64,000 nucleotides of DNA from Stakelama pacifica (GTDB lineage Bacteria > Pseudomonadota > Alphaproteobacteria > Sphingomonadales > Sphingomonadaceae): positions 124,001 to 188,000 of the forward strand of contig NZ_SNWD01000001.1 in the NCBI RefSeq assembly GCF_004361835.1, in the 5' to 3' direction. The translations under genes were made by a program, and so were the position numbers. The notes beneath the pieces were generated by a model that was given only the letters and a program-made list of their open reading frames with translations, was not told the origin of the DNA and ran no database searches. Positions 7,925 to 16,728 of the stretch are shown here, in pieces. Position 1 is the stretch's first letter; each line of letters opens with the position of its first letter.

Positions 7925-8710
7925 TTATCCGATCAGCGCGCGGGTAGCCGCTTCGACATCGTCCTGCCGCATCAGCGCTTCGCCGATCAGGAAGCAGCGA
8001 ACGCCGTGCTCGGCCATCGCGTCGAGATCGGCGCGGGTCGTCAGCCCGCTTTCGGCAACGAAGGTGCAATCATCGGGCGCGCTGCCGACCAGCTCATAGG
8101 TGCGCTGAAAATTGACCGAGAAGTCCTTGAGATTACGGTTATTCACCCCGATCAGCCGCGATTTCAGCTTCAGCGCGAGCTCCATCTCGGCGGCGTCATG
8201 CACTTCGACCAGCGCGTCCATGCCGTGATCGATCGCCGCTGCCTCAATCTCCGCCATTTCCGCATCTTCCAGCGCGGCGACGATGATCAGGATCGCATCG
8301 GCACCCATTGCGCGCGCCTCGGCGACCTGCCAGGGATCGATCATGAAATCCTTGCGCAGCACGGGCAGCGCGCATGCCGCCCGCGCGGCCTTCAGATAGT
8401 CGGCGCTTCCCTGAAACCAGCGCGCATCGGTCAGCACCGAGAGGCACGCCGCCCCCCCAGCTGCATAGGCGCGGGCATGGGCGGGGGGATCGAAATCGGG
8501 ACGGATCAGCCCCTTGGAGGGCGATGCCTTTTTCACCTCGGCGATCAGCGCATAGCCGTTCGCTGCCTTAGCATCCAACGCTGCGCGAAAGTCGCGGGGC
8601 GCGCTTTGCTCCGCAATGGCGCGGTCGAGATCGCCGAGCGAGACCTGCGTCTTCGCCGCCGTCACTTCCTCGCGCTTGGCCGCGAGAATCTTGTCGAGCA
8701 TCGTCGTCAT
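7925..8710 (-). CDS. trpC: Indole-3-glycerol phosphate synthase
   Basis: 261 aa, monofunctional TrpC (not fused to TrpF). It closes the indole ring from carboxyphenylamino-deoxyribulose phosphate. TIM-barrel motifs include [11 protein letters not shown] (catalytic Lys), [23 protein letters not shown] and VAESGL. The start at 8710 overlaps the trpD stop by one base (ATGA context), indicating translational coupling; an in-frame ATG three codons later is an alternative. Confidence 0.96.
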   Translation of the reverse strand: MTTMLDKILAAKREEVTAAKTQVSLGDLDRAIAEQSAPRDFRAALDAKAANGYALIAEVKKASPSKGLIRPDFDPPAHARAYAAGGAACLSVLTDARWFQGSADYLKAARAACALPVLRKDFMIDPWQVAEARAMGADAILIIVAALEDAEMAEIEAAAIDHGMDALVEVHDAAEMELALKLKSRLIGVNNRNLKDFSVNFQRTYELVGSAPDDCTFVAESGLTTRADLDAMAEHGVRCFLIGEALMRQDDVEAATRALIG

Positions 8711-9702
8711 CAATGGGCAATCCAGCAATCGAGCAGCGTATTGGCCAGCCCGTTATCGAGCACTTCGCGTGCTTCCTCAACGCCTTCCTCAAGCGTTCCG
8801 GCTCGTCCCGCGACCATCAGCGCCGCTGATGCGTTCAGCAGCACTGCATCGCGATACGGCCCTGTCTCCCCCCGAAGCAGCGCGCGCAGCGCCTTCGCAT
8901 TATGCTGCGCATCGCCGCCCCGGATTGCGGTGAGCGGATGGGCGGGGAGCCCGGCATCGGCCGGGGTCACTCGCACGGGCAAGCGCGCCTGACCGATATT
9001 GGCGATCACGCTCTCGCCCTCGCACGATAATTCGTCGAGGCTTTCGGCGCCCGAGACGATTGCCGATGCCTCGGTCCCCAGCGCGGCGAGCGCATCGGCA
9101 TAGACCGGGACATAATCGGGCCGGGCAATGCCGATCAGCTGGCGCGTCACCCGGGCAGGGTTAGCGAGCGGCCCCATCAGATTGAAGATGGTGCGCCGCC
9201 CGATCTTGTGCCGGATGGGGGCGATCCGCCCCATTGCCGGATGATGGTTCACCGCGAAGAGGAAGGCGATGCCGAGATCGTTGAGCGTCGCCTCTGCATT
9301 AGCGGCTGCCCGGTCCAGATCGAGGCCCAGCGCCTCCAGCGTATCGGCCGCACCCGATTTGCTCGATGCCGCGCGATTGCCATGTTTCGCGACCGGCACG
9401 CCGCACGCCGCGACGACCAGACTGACCGCGGTCGATACGTTCAGCGTATGATGCCCGTCGCCGCCGGTGCCGCACACATCGATCGCCCCCACCGGCGCAT
9501 GGACCGGGATCATCCGCTCGCGTAGCGCGCGTGCCGCTTCGGCAATCTCGATCGCGCTTTCGCCGCGTTCGGACAGCGCGGTGAGGAACGCGATCACCGC
9601 TTCCTCGGGCGCGGTGCCGTCGAGGATCGCGGCGAACGCCTCGGCCGCGCTTTCATGCGATAAGGGGCTCGCCGGATCGGGCAGTATCGCGAACACGCTC
9701 AT
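8710..9702 (-). CDS. trpD: Anthranilate phosphoribosyltransferase
   Basis: 330 aa, standard length. It transfers phosphoribose from PRPP to anthranilate. The PRPP-binding loop CGTGGDG is followed by NVSTA and the anthranilate-site segment [12 protein letters not shown]; a second conserved region near the middle reads [15 protein letters not shown]. Overlaps trpG by 4 nt at its start and trpC by one base at its end, so trpG-trpD-trpC are translationally coupled. Confidence 0.97.
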   Translation of the reverse strand: MSVFAILPDPASPLSHESAAEAFAAILDGTAPEEAVIAFLTALSERGESAIEIAEAARALRERMIPVHAPVGAIDVCGTGGDGHHTLNVSTAVSLVVAACGVPVAKHGNRAASSKSGAADTLEALGLDLDRAAANAEATLNDLGIAFLFAVNHHPAMGRIAPIRHKIGRRTIFNLMGPLANPARVTRQLIGIARPDYVPVYADALAALGTEASAIVSGAESLDELSCEGESVIANIGQARLPVRVTPADAGLPAHPLTAIRGGDAQHNAKALRALLRGETGPYRDAVLLNASAALMVAGRAGTLEEGVEEAREVLDNGLANTLLDCWIAH

Positions 9703-10283
9703 GCCGGGGCCTTCGGCTCGATCCCGGCGGCCTTCAGGAAATTGGCGAGCATGGCATGGCCATGTTCGGTCGCGATGCTTTCCGGGTGGAACTGGACGCC
9801 ATGGATGGGAAGATCGGCATGGCGAAACCCCATGACCGATGCATCGTCAGCGGTCGCATTCACGCGCAGCACATCAGGAATATCGGTGACGATGAGCGAA
9901 TGATACCGCGTTGCGGTGAACGGGCTGGGAAGTCCTTCGAACAGGCCGGTACCGTCATGGTCGACCGGGCAGGTTTTGCCGTGCATCAGCCCGCCGCGCA
10001 CGACCTTCCCGCCGAAATGCTGGCCGATCGCCTGATGGCCGAGGCAGACGCCGAGCAGCGGCCTTTTCGCCTCGACACAGGCAGCAACCAGATCGAGGCT
10101 GATCCCCGCTTCATTCGGCGTACACGGCCCCGGCGAGATCAGGAACGCCTCCGCTCCGCTTGCCAGCGCATCGCGGGCGGTGAGTGCATCGTTACGCTCG
10201 ACGCGCACCTCCACCCCCAGTTCCATCAGATAATGGACGAGGTTCCAGGTGAAGCTGTCATAATTGTCGACGACCAGGATCAT
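9699..10283 (-). CDS. trpG: Anthranilate synthase component II (glutamine amidotransferase)
   Basis: 194 aa from 10283 ([12 protein letters not shown], the invariant TrpG/PabA start); an in-frame ATG 12 nt upstream (MASG) is possible. Supplies ammonia from glutamine to TrpE. Catalytic Cys in GVCLGHQA and the His/Glu pair in [10 protein letters not shown] are present. It lies apart from trpE: a small secreted-protein gene on the opposite strand separates them. TrpG may also serve as PabA, as in many bacteria. Confidence 0.95.
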   Translation of the reverse strand: MILVVDNYDSFTWNLVHYLMELGVEVRVERNDALTARDALASGAEAFLISPGPCTPNEAGISLDLVAACVEAKRPLLGVCLGHQAIGQHFGGKVVRGGLMHGKTCPVDHDGTGLFEGLPSPFTATRYHSLIVTDIPDVLRVNATADDASVMGFRHADLPIHGVQFHPESIATEHGHAMLANFLKAAGIEPKAPA

Positions 10284-10404
10284 GCCGCTTGCCATAACGC
10301 CGCCGGATTGTGGCGCAAGTCCCGGCTGCATTGGAGCGAGACGGGACATGGTGCGTTCAGAAATCATGTCACACATATCGGCGGAAGAAACGAAAGGACG
10401 AACG

Positions 10405-10806
10405 ATGCGGCGCATGGCGTTTTTACTGATGGCGGGTCTGATCCTGCCGGTCGCCGCATCGGCGCAGGAAAAACCGGGCGAGCCGCCGCGCGTGATCCGC
10501 AGCATCACCCTGCATGGCGACGAAAGCTGTCCGAAGCCGAAGGATGACGATGAAATCATCGTCTGTTCGAAAGAGGATGAATCGCCCTATCGCATTCCCG
10601 AGGATTTGCGGCGCAAAAAGCCCGATGTGCCGCATCAGTCCTGGGCCAATCGCGCGCAGATGGTCGAGGAGGCAGGGCGGCACAATACGCCCAACAGCTG
10701 CTCCCCGGTCGGCAGCGACGGTCAGACCGGCTGCACCCAGCAGATGCTGCGCGAATGGTGGGCTGCGCGGCGCGAGATCGAGGCCGACAATAATGCCGGC
10801 CGCTGA
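10405..10806 (+). CDS. Secreted small protein of unknown function
   Basis: 133 aa. Signal peptide of about 20 residues ending ASAQE (cleavage probably after AQ or ASA). The mature part is hydrophilic, with Cys residues around ESCPKP, VCSKE, NSCSP and GCTQQ that could form disulfides in the periplasm. I recognise no domain; proteins of this shape are common in sphingomonads. A good ribosome-binding site (AAAGGA) precedes the start at 10405. It is divergent from trpG and convergent with trpE (4 bp apart), so it splits the tryptophan gene block. Confidence 0.75.
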   Translation: MRRMAFLLMAGLILPVAASAQEKPGEPPRVIRSITLHGDESCPKPKDDDEIIVCSKEDESPYRIPEDLRRKKPDVPHQSWANRAQMVEEAGRHNTPNSCSPVGSDGQTGCTQQMLREWWAARREIEADNNAGR

Positions 10807-10810
10807 TCCT

Positions 10811-12316
10811 TCACTGCCCGTATCCGGCCTGAGAAGCGCGTAGCACCGCCTCACGCGCGGCGGCGAGCAGCGCGCCGGATTTGGCCTCGCATTCGCGCTG
10901 TTCATAGGCGGGGTCGGAATCGGCGACGATGCCCGCGCCCGCCTGAACATGCATCACGCCGTCCTTCACGATGCCGGTGCGCAGCACGATGCACGAATCC
11001 ATTGACCCGTCGGGGGAGAAATATCCGACCGCGCCCGCATAGGGACCGCGCTTTTCCGGCTCCAGCTCGGCGATAATCTCGCACGCGCGTACTTTGGGCG
11101 CGCCGCTCACCGTACCCGCCGGAAAGCCCGCGAACAGCGCATCGAGCGAATCGCGATCCCTGCGCAACGTGCCGACGACGTTCGACACGATGTGCATGAC
11201 ATGGCTGTAGAATTCGACCGTATAGCTTTCAGTGACCCGAACGCTCCCCGCTTCGGCGACCCGGCCCGTATCGTTGCGACCAAGGTCGAGCAGCATCAGA
11301 TGTTCGGCGCGCTCTTTGGGGTCGGCGAGCAGCGAGGCGCGGTTCGCCTCGTCTTCGGCCGCCGTTTTGCCGCGCGGGCGGGTGCCCGCGATCGGTCGGA
11401 TCGTGACCTCACCGTCGCGTGCACGGACCAGAATTTCGGGGCTCGATCCGGTGAGCGAAAAGCCCGGCAGGTCGAGATGATAGAGAAAGGGCGAGGGATT
11501 GATCCGCCGCAACGCGCGATACAGTTCGAACGGCGGCAGCGGGAAGGGCGTGGTGAAACGCTGCGCCAGCACGACCTGAAAGATATCGCCTGCCGCGATA
11601 TATTCCTTCGCCGCCGCAACCATCTCGCCATAGCGCCCTTCCGGAAGCTGCGGCGTCAGCACGGTCTCGCCGTGCTCGATGCGCGGCGCGGGCGGCAGCG
11701 GCGTGTTGACCAGCCGTGCAGCAATGTCCCCGATCCGGTCGACCGCGCGCGCCACCACGCTCCCGGCATCCTCGCCGCTATCGGGCCATGCGGGCGCGAC
11801 GATATACAGCGCGTCGGCCAGCCGGTCGAAGACCAGCAGGATCGTCGGGCGAACGAACATCATATCGGGAACGCCGAGCGGGTCCTGTTCGGGCACGGGC
11901 AGCTTTTCGACCAGACCGACCGTCTCATAGCCGAAATAGCCGACCAGACAGGCAAGTGCGCGCGGCAGGCCGTCAGGCACATCGGCGCGGCAATCAGCGA
12001 CCAGCCGGCGCAGCGCGGCCAGGCTCGGCTGTTCGCACGGTTCGAATGCGGTCCGGTCGTGCATCCAGTGCCGGTTGATCTCCGCCCGGTTACCGGTCGC
12101 GCGGAACATCAGGTCGGGGGCAAGGCCGATCAGGCTGTGGCGCCCGCGCACCGATCCGCCCTCGACCGATTCAAGCAGAAAATCGCCGCGCTCCGGCTCC
12201 ATCAGGCGAAGCGCCGCCGCCACCGGGGTTTCGGTGTCGGCGATCTGCCGCTGCCACAGCAAAGCGGGCTTACCCGCTGCCAGCTGCGCCAGCGCCGCTT
12301 CGCGTCCCTCGATCAT
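10811..12316 (-). CDS. trpE: Anthranilate synthase component I
   Basis: 501 aa. Converts chorismate and ammonia to anthranilate. The N-terminal regulatory domain carries LLESVEGG, the tryptophan feedback pocket, and the C-terminal chorismate-binding domain has FQVVLAQRF, GSSPEILVR, IAGTRPRG, LDLGRND and the terminal AGAGIVADSDP. It follows the PpiD-like gene by only 5 nt, so both are likely on one transcript; no tryptophan leader peptide is evident before trpE itself. Confidence 0.96.
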   Translation of the reverse strand: MIEGREAALAQLAAGKPALLWQRQIADTETPVAAALRLMEPERGDFLLESVEGGSVRGRHSLIGLAPDLMFRATGNRAEINRHWMHDRTAFEPCEQPSLAALRRLVADCRADVPDGLPRALACLVGYFGYETVGLVEKLPVPEQDPLGVPDMMFVRPTILLVFDRLADALYIVAPAWPDSGEDAGSVVARAVDRIGDIAARLVNTPLPPAPRIEHGETVLTPQLPEGRYGEMVAAAKEYIAAGDIFQVVLAQRFTTPFPLPPFELYRALRRINPSPFLYHLDLPGFSLTGSSPEILVRARDGEVTIRPIAGTRPRGKTAAEDEANRASLLADPKERAEHLMLLDLGRNDTGRVAEAGSVRVTESYTVEFYSHVMHIVSNVVGTLRRDRDSLDALFAGFPAGTVSGAPKVRACEIIAELEPEKRGPYAGAVGYFSPDGSMDSCIVLRTGIVKDGVMHVQAGAGIVADSDPAYEQRECEAKSGALLAAAREAVLRASQAGYGQ

Positions 12317-12321
12317 CGCGA

Positions 12322-14271
12322 TCAGTTCGCGGCGGCGGCGCCGCCACCCAGTTCGTCGCGAAGCTTCGACACGGCCGAAGGATTTTCCTTCACCCCGACC
12401 TGGCGGCGCACCGCGCGGGCGAACTGTTCGGTCAACTCATTGCCGACCACGCTGCCCAGCCCCTGCTGCGTGCCGGCAACCAGCTCCTTATCACCCGAAG
12501 CATCCCTGGCTTCGACCTTGTCGAGCTTCACGACGAAATAGCCGGCATTTTGCGGTGCCGCGATCAGCTTCGCATCGCCCTCGCTCATCGAGAACATCAT
12601 GATGACTGCGGGCGGTACATTGCCGCGCTGCTGCGCGATATCGCCGCGCGTCAGGCTGACATTTTGCGGGGCAGGGGCGGCGATGCCGGTACCCTTCATC
12701 GCATCGGCGACCGATGCGCCCTTTTTGATCTTCGCGACCGCTTCGGCAGCGAGCTTGCGAGCCTTTTCAGAGACCCGGTGCGCGATCAGATCGGCGCGGA
12801 CCTGATCGCTGATCCTGGCGAGCGGACGCGCCTGTTTCGGCACCACCTTGCCCAGCGCGACCAGCGCGAAGCCGCCGTCCTGACCCACCTGCACCAGTTG
12901 CGGCGCATCGCCCGGTTCGGCGGAGAATCCGGCTGCGACCACCTGCGACAGGTCCGGATCGGGCTGCGCCTGCGGGTGTTCGGGATCAGTGCCGTTCGAC
13001 ACGACCGGCGGCGTCGTCTTCGCGCTTAACGTGCCGCTGTCCTTCACCAACTCGTCAAAGGTCGAACCGTCAAGAATGCCGTTGTTGATCTTGTCCTGAA
13101 GGTCGGCAAGCGCCTGTTGCAGCTTTTTCTGCTTCAGCTCCTGGGTAAGTTCGGGCGTCGCTTCGGCAAGCGTCTTGCCCGCGACCTGGGTAATCCCCTC
13201 GACCTTGCCGACATACCACCCGAGCGGTGCCTTGACCGGGCCGATGACATTGCCCGATTGCGCCTTGAATGCCGCCGATGCGAATTCGGCCGAGCTTTGC
13301 CCGGCAAGATCGGCCGAATTCGCGGTTTCGAAGCGCGATGCTTCCAGCCCGGCCGCCTTTGCGACCTCAGTCACCGAGCTTCCGGCCTTAATCTTCGCGG
13401 CAGCCTGTTTCGCCTGATTCTCGTCGCCGATCACGACCGCTTCGATCGTCCGCTTCTGCTTTGCCTGAAATTTCGCCGCCTCCGCCTTATAGGCCTGCGC
13501 GATCTCGGCGTCAGTCGGCTGCGCTTTGGCCGCCACGCTTTCCGGCGTGACAATCGCATAGCGGATCACCCGGCGTTCGGGCAGCGTGTAATCGGCGATA
13601 TTGGCCTTGTAATAGTTCTGGATTTCCTGACCGGTCGGGACATCGCCGGCGGAAATCGAACGTGCCGGAATGAAGCCGATCGTGCCGGTGCGCTTTTCGA
13701 GCAGCAGCGCGGCATAGGGCAGCGCGATCTGTTTGGGGAACTGGCGCGCGCCGGAGATGGGCGAGACCAGCCATTGCGCCATCAGCTCGCGGCGAATGTC
13801 GCTGCGCACCTGATCGGCGGTCAGGCCGCGGGCTTTGAGAAGCTGATCGAACTGGTCCTGACTGAACTTACCGTCGAGTCCCTGAAAGGCGGGAATGCTG
13901 GCAATCTGCCCGTCCACGACCTTTTGCGAGACGATCATGCCCGAATCATGCCCGAATTTGTCGAGCGCGACCGAATTGATCACCTGATTGAGCACCTGAT
14001 CCACGCCGCCCTGCGCGATGAACTGCGCCATGGTGATATCGGGGTTGTTCTGTCGGGCGCCGTCGACCGCCTGCTGAACGCGCTGGCGCAGTTCATTGGC
14101 GCTGATTGTTTCGCCGCCGACCTTTGCCGCCGTATCCGCCGCGGGGGTGCCCCCGGTCATCGATGATCCGATGCTGGTCAGCCCGAATGCGAGCGCAATC
14201 AGCACAAGGCCCGTCATCGTGACGATCACGCCCACTTTCGAATGGGTCAGGCGGCGAAGAAAACTGAGCAT
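12322..14271 (-). CDS. PpiD-like membrane-anchored peptidyl-prolyl isomerase (SurA N-domain)
   Basis: 649 aa. Short cytoplasmic N-terminus, one transmembrane helix (about residues 13-35), then a large periplasmic part: a SurA/PpiD chaperone N-domain (about 45-180) including LRQRVQQAVDGARQN, and a parvulin-like PPIase region (about 235-400). As in other PpiD proteins the parvulin domain looks divergent and may not be catalytic. Role: folding of proteins leaving the Sec translocon. Adjacent to trpE downstream and divergent from tpiA with 123 bp between. This pairing with trpE is normal for sphingomonads and does not imply a tryptophan role. Confidence 0.88.
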   Translation of the reverse strand: MLSFLRRLTHSKVGVIVTMTGLVLIALAFGLTSIGSSMTGGTPAADTAAKVGGETISANELRQRVQQAVDGARQNNPDITMAQFIAQGGVDQVLNQVINSVALDKFGHDSGMIVSQKVVDGQIASIPAFQGLDGKFSQDQFDQLLKARGLTADQVRSDIRRELMAQWLVSPISGARQFPKQIALPYAALLLEKRTGTIGFIPARSISAGDVPTGQEIQNYYKANIADYTLPERRVIRYAIVTPESVAAKAQPTDAEIAQAYKAEAAKFQAKQKRTIEAVVIGDENQAKQAAAKIKAGSSVTEVAKAAGLEASRFETANSADLAGQSSAEFASAAFKAQSGNVIGPVKAPLGWYVGKVEGITQVAGKTLAEATPELTQELKQKKLQQALADLQDKINNGILDGSTFDELVKDSGTLSAKTTPPVVSNGTDPEHPQAQPDPDLSQVVAAGFSAEPGDAPQLVQVGQDGGFALVALGKVVPKQARPLARISDQVRADLIAHRVSEKARKLAAEAVAKIKKGASVADAMKGTGIAAPAPQNVSLTRGDIAQQRGNVPPAVIMMFSMSEGDAKLIAAPQNAGYFVVKLDKVEARDASGDKELVAGTQQGLGSVVGNELTEQFARAVRRQVGVKENPSAVSKLRDELGGGAAAAN

Positions 14272-14394
14272 GAAGTGCCTTTGATAAGGAATCCGGTTCG
14301 GTCCGCCGCTTTAGGGCGGTGTGCGCCCGTCTTCAAGCTTGTGCCGGCTGCGCGGCACGTTACGGATGGGATGAGGCGTTCAGGGGGAGAATAT

Positions 14395-15144
14395 ATGGCA
14401 CGTCGCAAATTCGTCGTCGGAAACTGGAAGATGCACGGGCTGCACGCCCAATTGCCCGAAATCGGCGCAATCGCGAAGGCGGCGGAGGCTGCGCCGGGAG
14501 TCGACACTGCGCTGTGCGTGCCCTTCACGCTGATCGAGCGGGCCGCAGCGGTGGCGGGCGCGATGCCGATCGGCGCGCAGGATGTGCATGCGGAGAAACA
14601 GGGCGCGCATACCGGCTGCATCTCCGCGGCGATGGCGTACGAAGCCGGAGCGCGTCTGACGATCGTCGGGCATTCGGAACGCCGCGCCGATCAGCATGAG
14701 ACGAGCCATGACGCATGGGCCAAGGCAGTGGCTGCGCATGGCGCGGGGCTCGACGTCATTCTGTGCGTCGGCGAAACCGAAGCCGAGCGCGATGCAGGGC
14801 GTGCCGAACGCGTGGTGCAGGCGCAGATCGAAAAATCGGTTCCCGACCTCGCTCAGGCGAGCTGGTTCACGCTCGCCTATGAACCGCGCTGGGCGATCGG
14901 CACGGGCCGCACGCCGCAACCCGAAGAGATCGCATCGATCCACGCGATTGCGCGTGCCAAGCTGCGCCGGATGGTGGGGGAAGAGGCGGACGGTATCCGC
15001 ATCCTGTATGGCGGATCGGTCACCGGCGCCAATGCTGCCGATATCCTCGCGCTCGACCATGTCGACGGCGCACTGGTCGGCGGGGCGAGCCTGACCGCCG
15101 AAAAATTCGTGCCGATTATCGAAGCGGCGAAAGCGCGCGGGTAA
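14395..15144 (+). CDS. tpiA: Triose-phosphate isomerase
   Basis: 249 aa from 14395 (MARRKFVVGNWKM), preceded by AGGGGGAGA as ribosome-binding site. Interconverts dihydroxyacetone phosphate and glyceraldehyde 3-phosphate. Catalytic residues are all in place: Asn10 and Lys12 (GNWKM), His93 (VGHSERR) and Glu163 (AYEPRWAIGTG), with the phosphate loop ILYGGSVTGAN near the C-terminus. Divergent from the PpiD-like gene and convergent with the aminopeptidase gene. Confidence 0.97.
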   Translation: MARRKFVVGNWKMHGLHAQLPEIGAIAKAAEAAPGVDTALCVPFTLIERAAAVAGAMPIGAQDVHAEKQGAHTGCISAAMAYEAGARLTIVGHSERRADQHETSHDAWAKAVAAHGAGLDVILCVGETEAERDAGRAERVVQAQIEKSVPDLAQASWFTLAYEPRWAIGTGRTPQPEEIASIHAIARAKLRRMVGEEADGIRILYGGSVTGANAADILALDHVDGALVGGASLTAEKFVPIIEAAKARG

Positions 15145-15156
15145 TGGCGGTCGCGG

Positions 15157-15189
15157 CGGACCGGCGCGGGCCTACCCGCCGCCGGTCCG
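15157..15189. terminator. Inverted repeat between convergent genes
   Basis: 10-bp inverted repeat CGGACCGGCG / CGCCGGTCCG (15157-15166 and 15180-15189) in the 50-bp gap between tpiA and the convergent aminopeptidase gene. There is no T-run, so it would be a weak or Rho-assisted terminator. Confidence 0.5.
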
Positions 15190-15194
15190 TCCGA

Positions 15195-16586
15195 TCAGCC
15201 GCCATAGCGCTGTTTCAGCATGGCAAAGGCAGCCCGCAGGCCATAGGCATCGCCGCCCTTGGGCCGTCCCGGCTTCGCATTCGGGCGCCAGGCGAAAACA
15301 TCCAGATGCGCCCATTGCACCGTGTCGGGAACGAAGCGGCGGAGGAACAATGCCGCCGTGACTGCGCCGGCAAAGCCGCCCTCGGGGGCGTTGACCATGT
15401 CGGCGATGTCCGATTTCAGCATCTCGTCATAACCGTCCCATAGCGGCATCCGCCACAGCGGATCGCTCTCCTCATCCGCTGCTTTCAGCAAAGCCGCGGC
15501 AAGCGGGTCATCGTTCGCAAAGGTCGCGGGCAGATCGGGGCCGAGCGCGACCCGCGCCGCGCCGGTCAGCGTTGCGAAATCAAGGATCAGCTCCGGCTCG
15601 CCTTCACCCGCTTTGGTGAGCGCATCGCCAAGGATCAGCCGCCCCTCGGCATCGGTATTGGTGTTTTCGACCGTGAGCCCCTTGCGGGTCTGGAGCACGT
15701 CGCCGGGCCGGAACGCTTCGCCCGAAACCGAATTTTCCACTGCCGGGATCAGCAGGTGCAGCCGCACCGGGAGCTTCTCCGCCATGATCAGCCCGGCGAG
15801 CGCCAGCGCATGGGCAGCGCCGCCCATATCCTTTTTCATCAGCTTCATCGACGAGCCGGTCTTGATATCGAGCCCGCCGGTGTCGAAGCAGACGCCCTTG
15901 CCGACGATCGCGATTCGCGGATGCGCTGCATCGCCCCATTCGAGTTCGATCAGCCGGGGTTCGCGTCCCGGCGCAGCAGCCTTTCCGACCGCATGGATCA
16001 TCGGATAGCCTTTGGAGAGGCTCTCGCCCGAAGTAACGGTCAGCGTCGCGCCGCGTTCGACGCTCAGCGCCTTCACCGCCGCCTCAAGCTCGGCGGGGCC
16101 GTGATCGCCCGCCGGGGTGTTCACCAGATCGCGCACCTGCGCGGTGGCTTCGGCAAGCCGCACCATGGCGTCGATCCGCGCCGGTTCGCCGGTGAGCAGC
16201 ACGCGCGGCCCCGCTTTGCCCGCTTCCTCGTGATAGCGTTCGAAGCGATATTGGCCGGTCATCCAGCCGAGCATTGCCTTGCCCGGTTCCTTGCCCTCGA
16301 CGCGATAGGTGCCCTCGGGCAGCGTTTCGGCGAGCCGGGCAAGGCACCAGGGCGACAGGTCATCGACATTAGCCACCACCGTCACCACCGACCAGTCGCC
16401 GGGCCGCTCGCCCGGCAGGATCGCGCTCGCATAGCTGGTGGGACGCAATCTCTGTGCCTCGACCGCGACGCGGTGCCGCTGCGGCTGAATACCGAGCCAG
16501 CTTTCGAACGTCGCCTTGTCCACCAGATGGATGGGGTGCGCGGGCTGGCCGCGATCGGGGAGAAGCAGCGAGGCAAAATCGGTCAT
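15195..16586 (-). CDS. M17-family leucyl aminopeptidase
   Basis: 463 aa cytosolic metallo-aminopeptidase. The N-terminal domain is divergent; the catalytic domain (about 170-463) has the di-zinc motifs GKGVCFDTGGLDIK and MKKDMGGAA, the signature NTDAEGRL and the late FATLTGAA. These give the Lys, Asp and Glu metal ligands and the Arg of the active site. It removes N-terminal residues, mainly in peptide turnover. Single gene, convergent with tpiA. Confidence 0.93.
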   Translation of the reverse strand: MTDFASLLLPDRGQPAHPIHLVDKATFESWLGIQPQRHRVAVEAQRLRPTSYASAILPGERPGDWSVVTVVANVDDLSPWCLARLAETLPEGTYRVEGKEPGKAMLGWMTGQYRFERYHEEAGKAGPRVLLTGEPARIDAMVRLAEATAQVRDLVNTPAGDHGPAELEAAVKALSVERGATLTVTSGESLSKGYPMIHAVGKAAAPGREPRLIELEWGDAAHPRIAIVGKGVCFDTGGLDIKTGSSMKLMKKDMGGAAHALALAGLIMAEKLPVRLHLLIPAVENSVSGEAFRPGDVLQTRKGLTVENTNTDAEGRLILGDALTKAGEGEPELILDFATLTGAARVALGPDLPATFANDDPLAAALLKAADEESDPLWRMPLWDGYDEMLKSDIADMVNAPEGGFAGAVTAALFLRRFVPDTVQWAHLDVFAWRPNAKPGRPKGGDAYGLRAAFAMLKQRYGG

Positions 16587-16728
16587 AGCTGCAATCTAGG
16601 CGCTGTCGGTTCACCCGGCAAACGCGAAGAATAATATTTATGATCTTGGGAACCCGTGGCGTCGCGCCGCCGTTCGTCGCGGCAAAGCATCGTTCTATCC
16701 GCTGCAGCGGAACCGACCGGAGACATTC

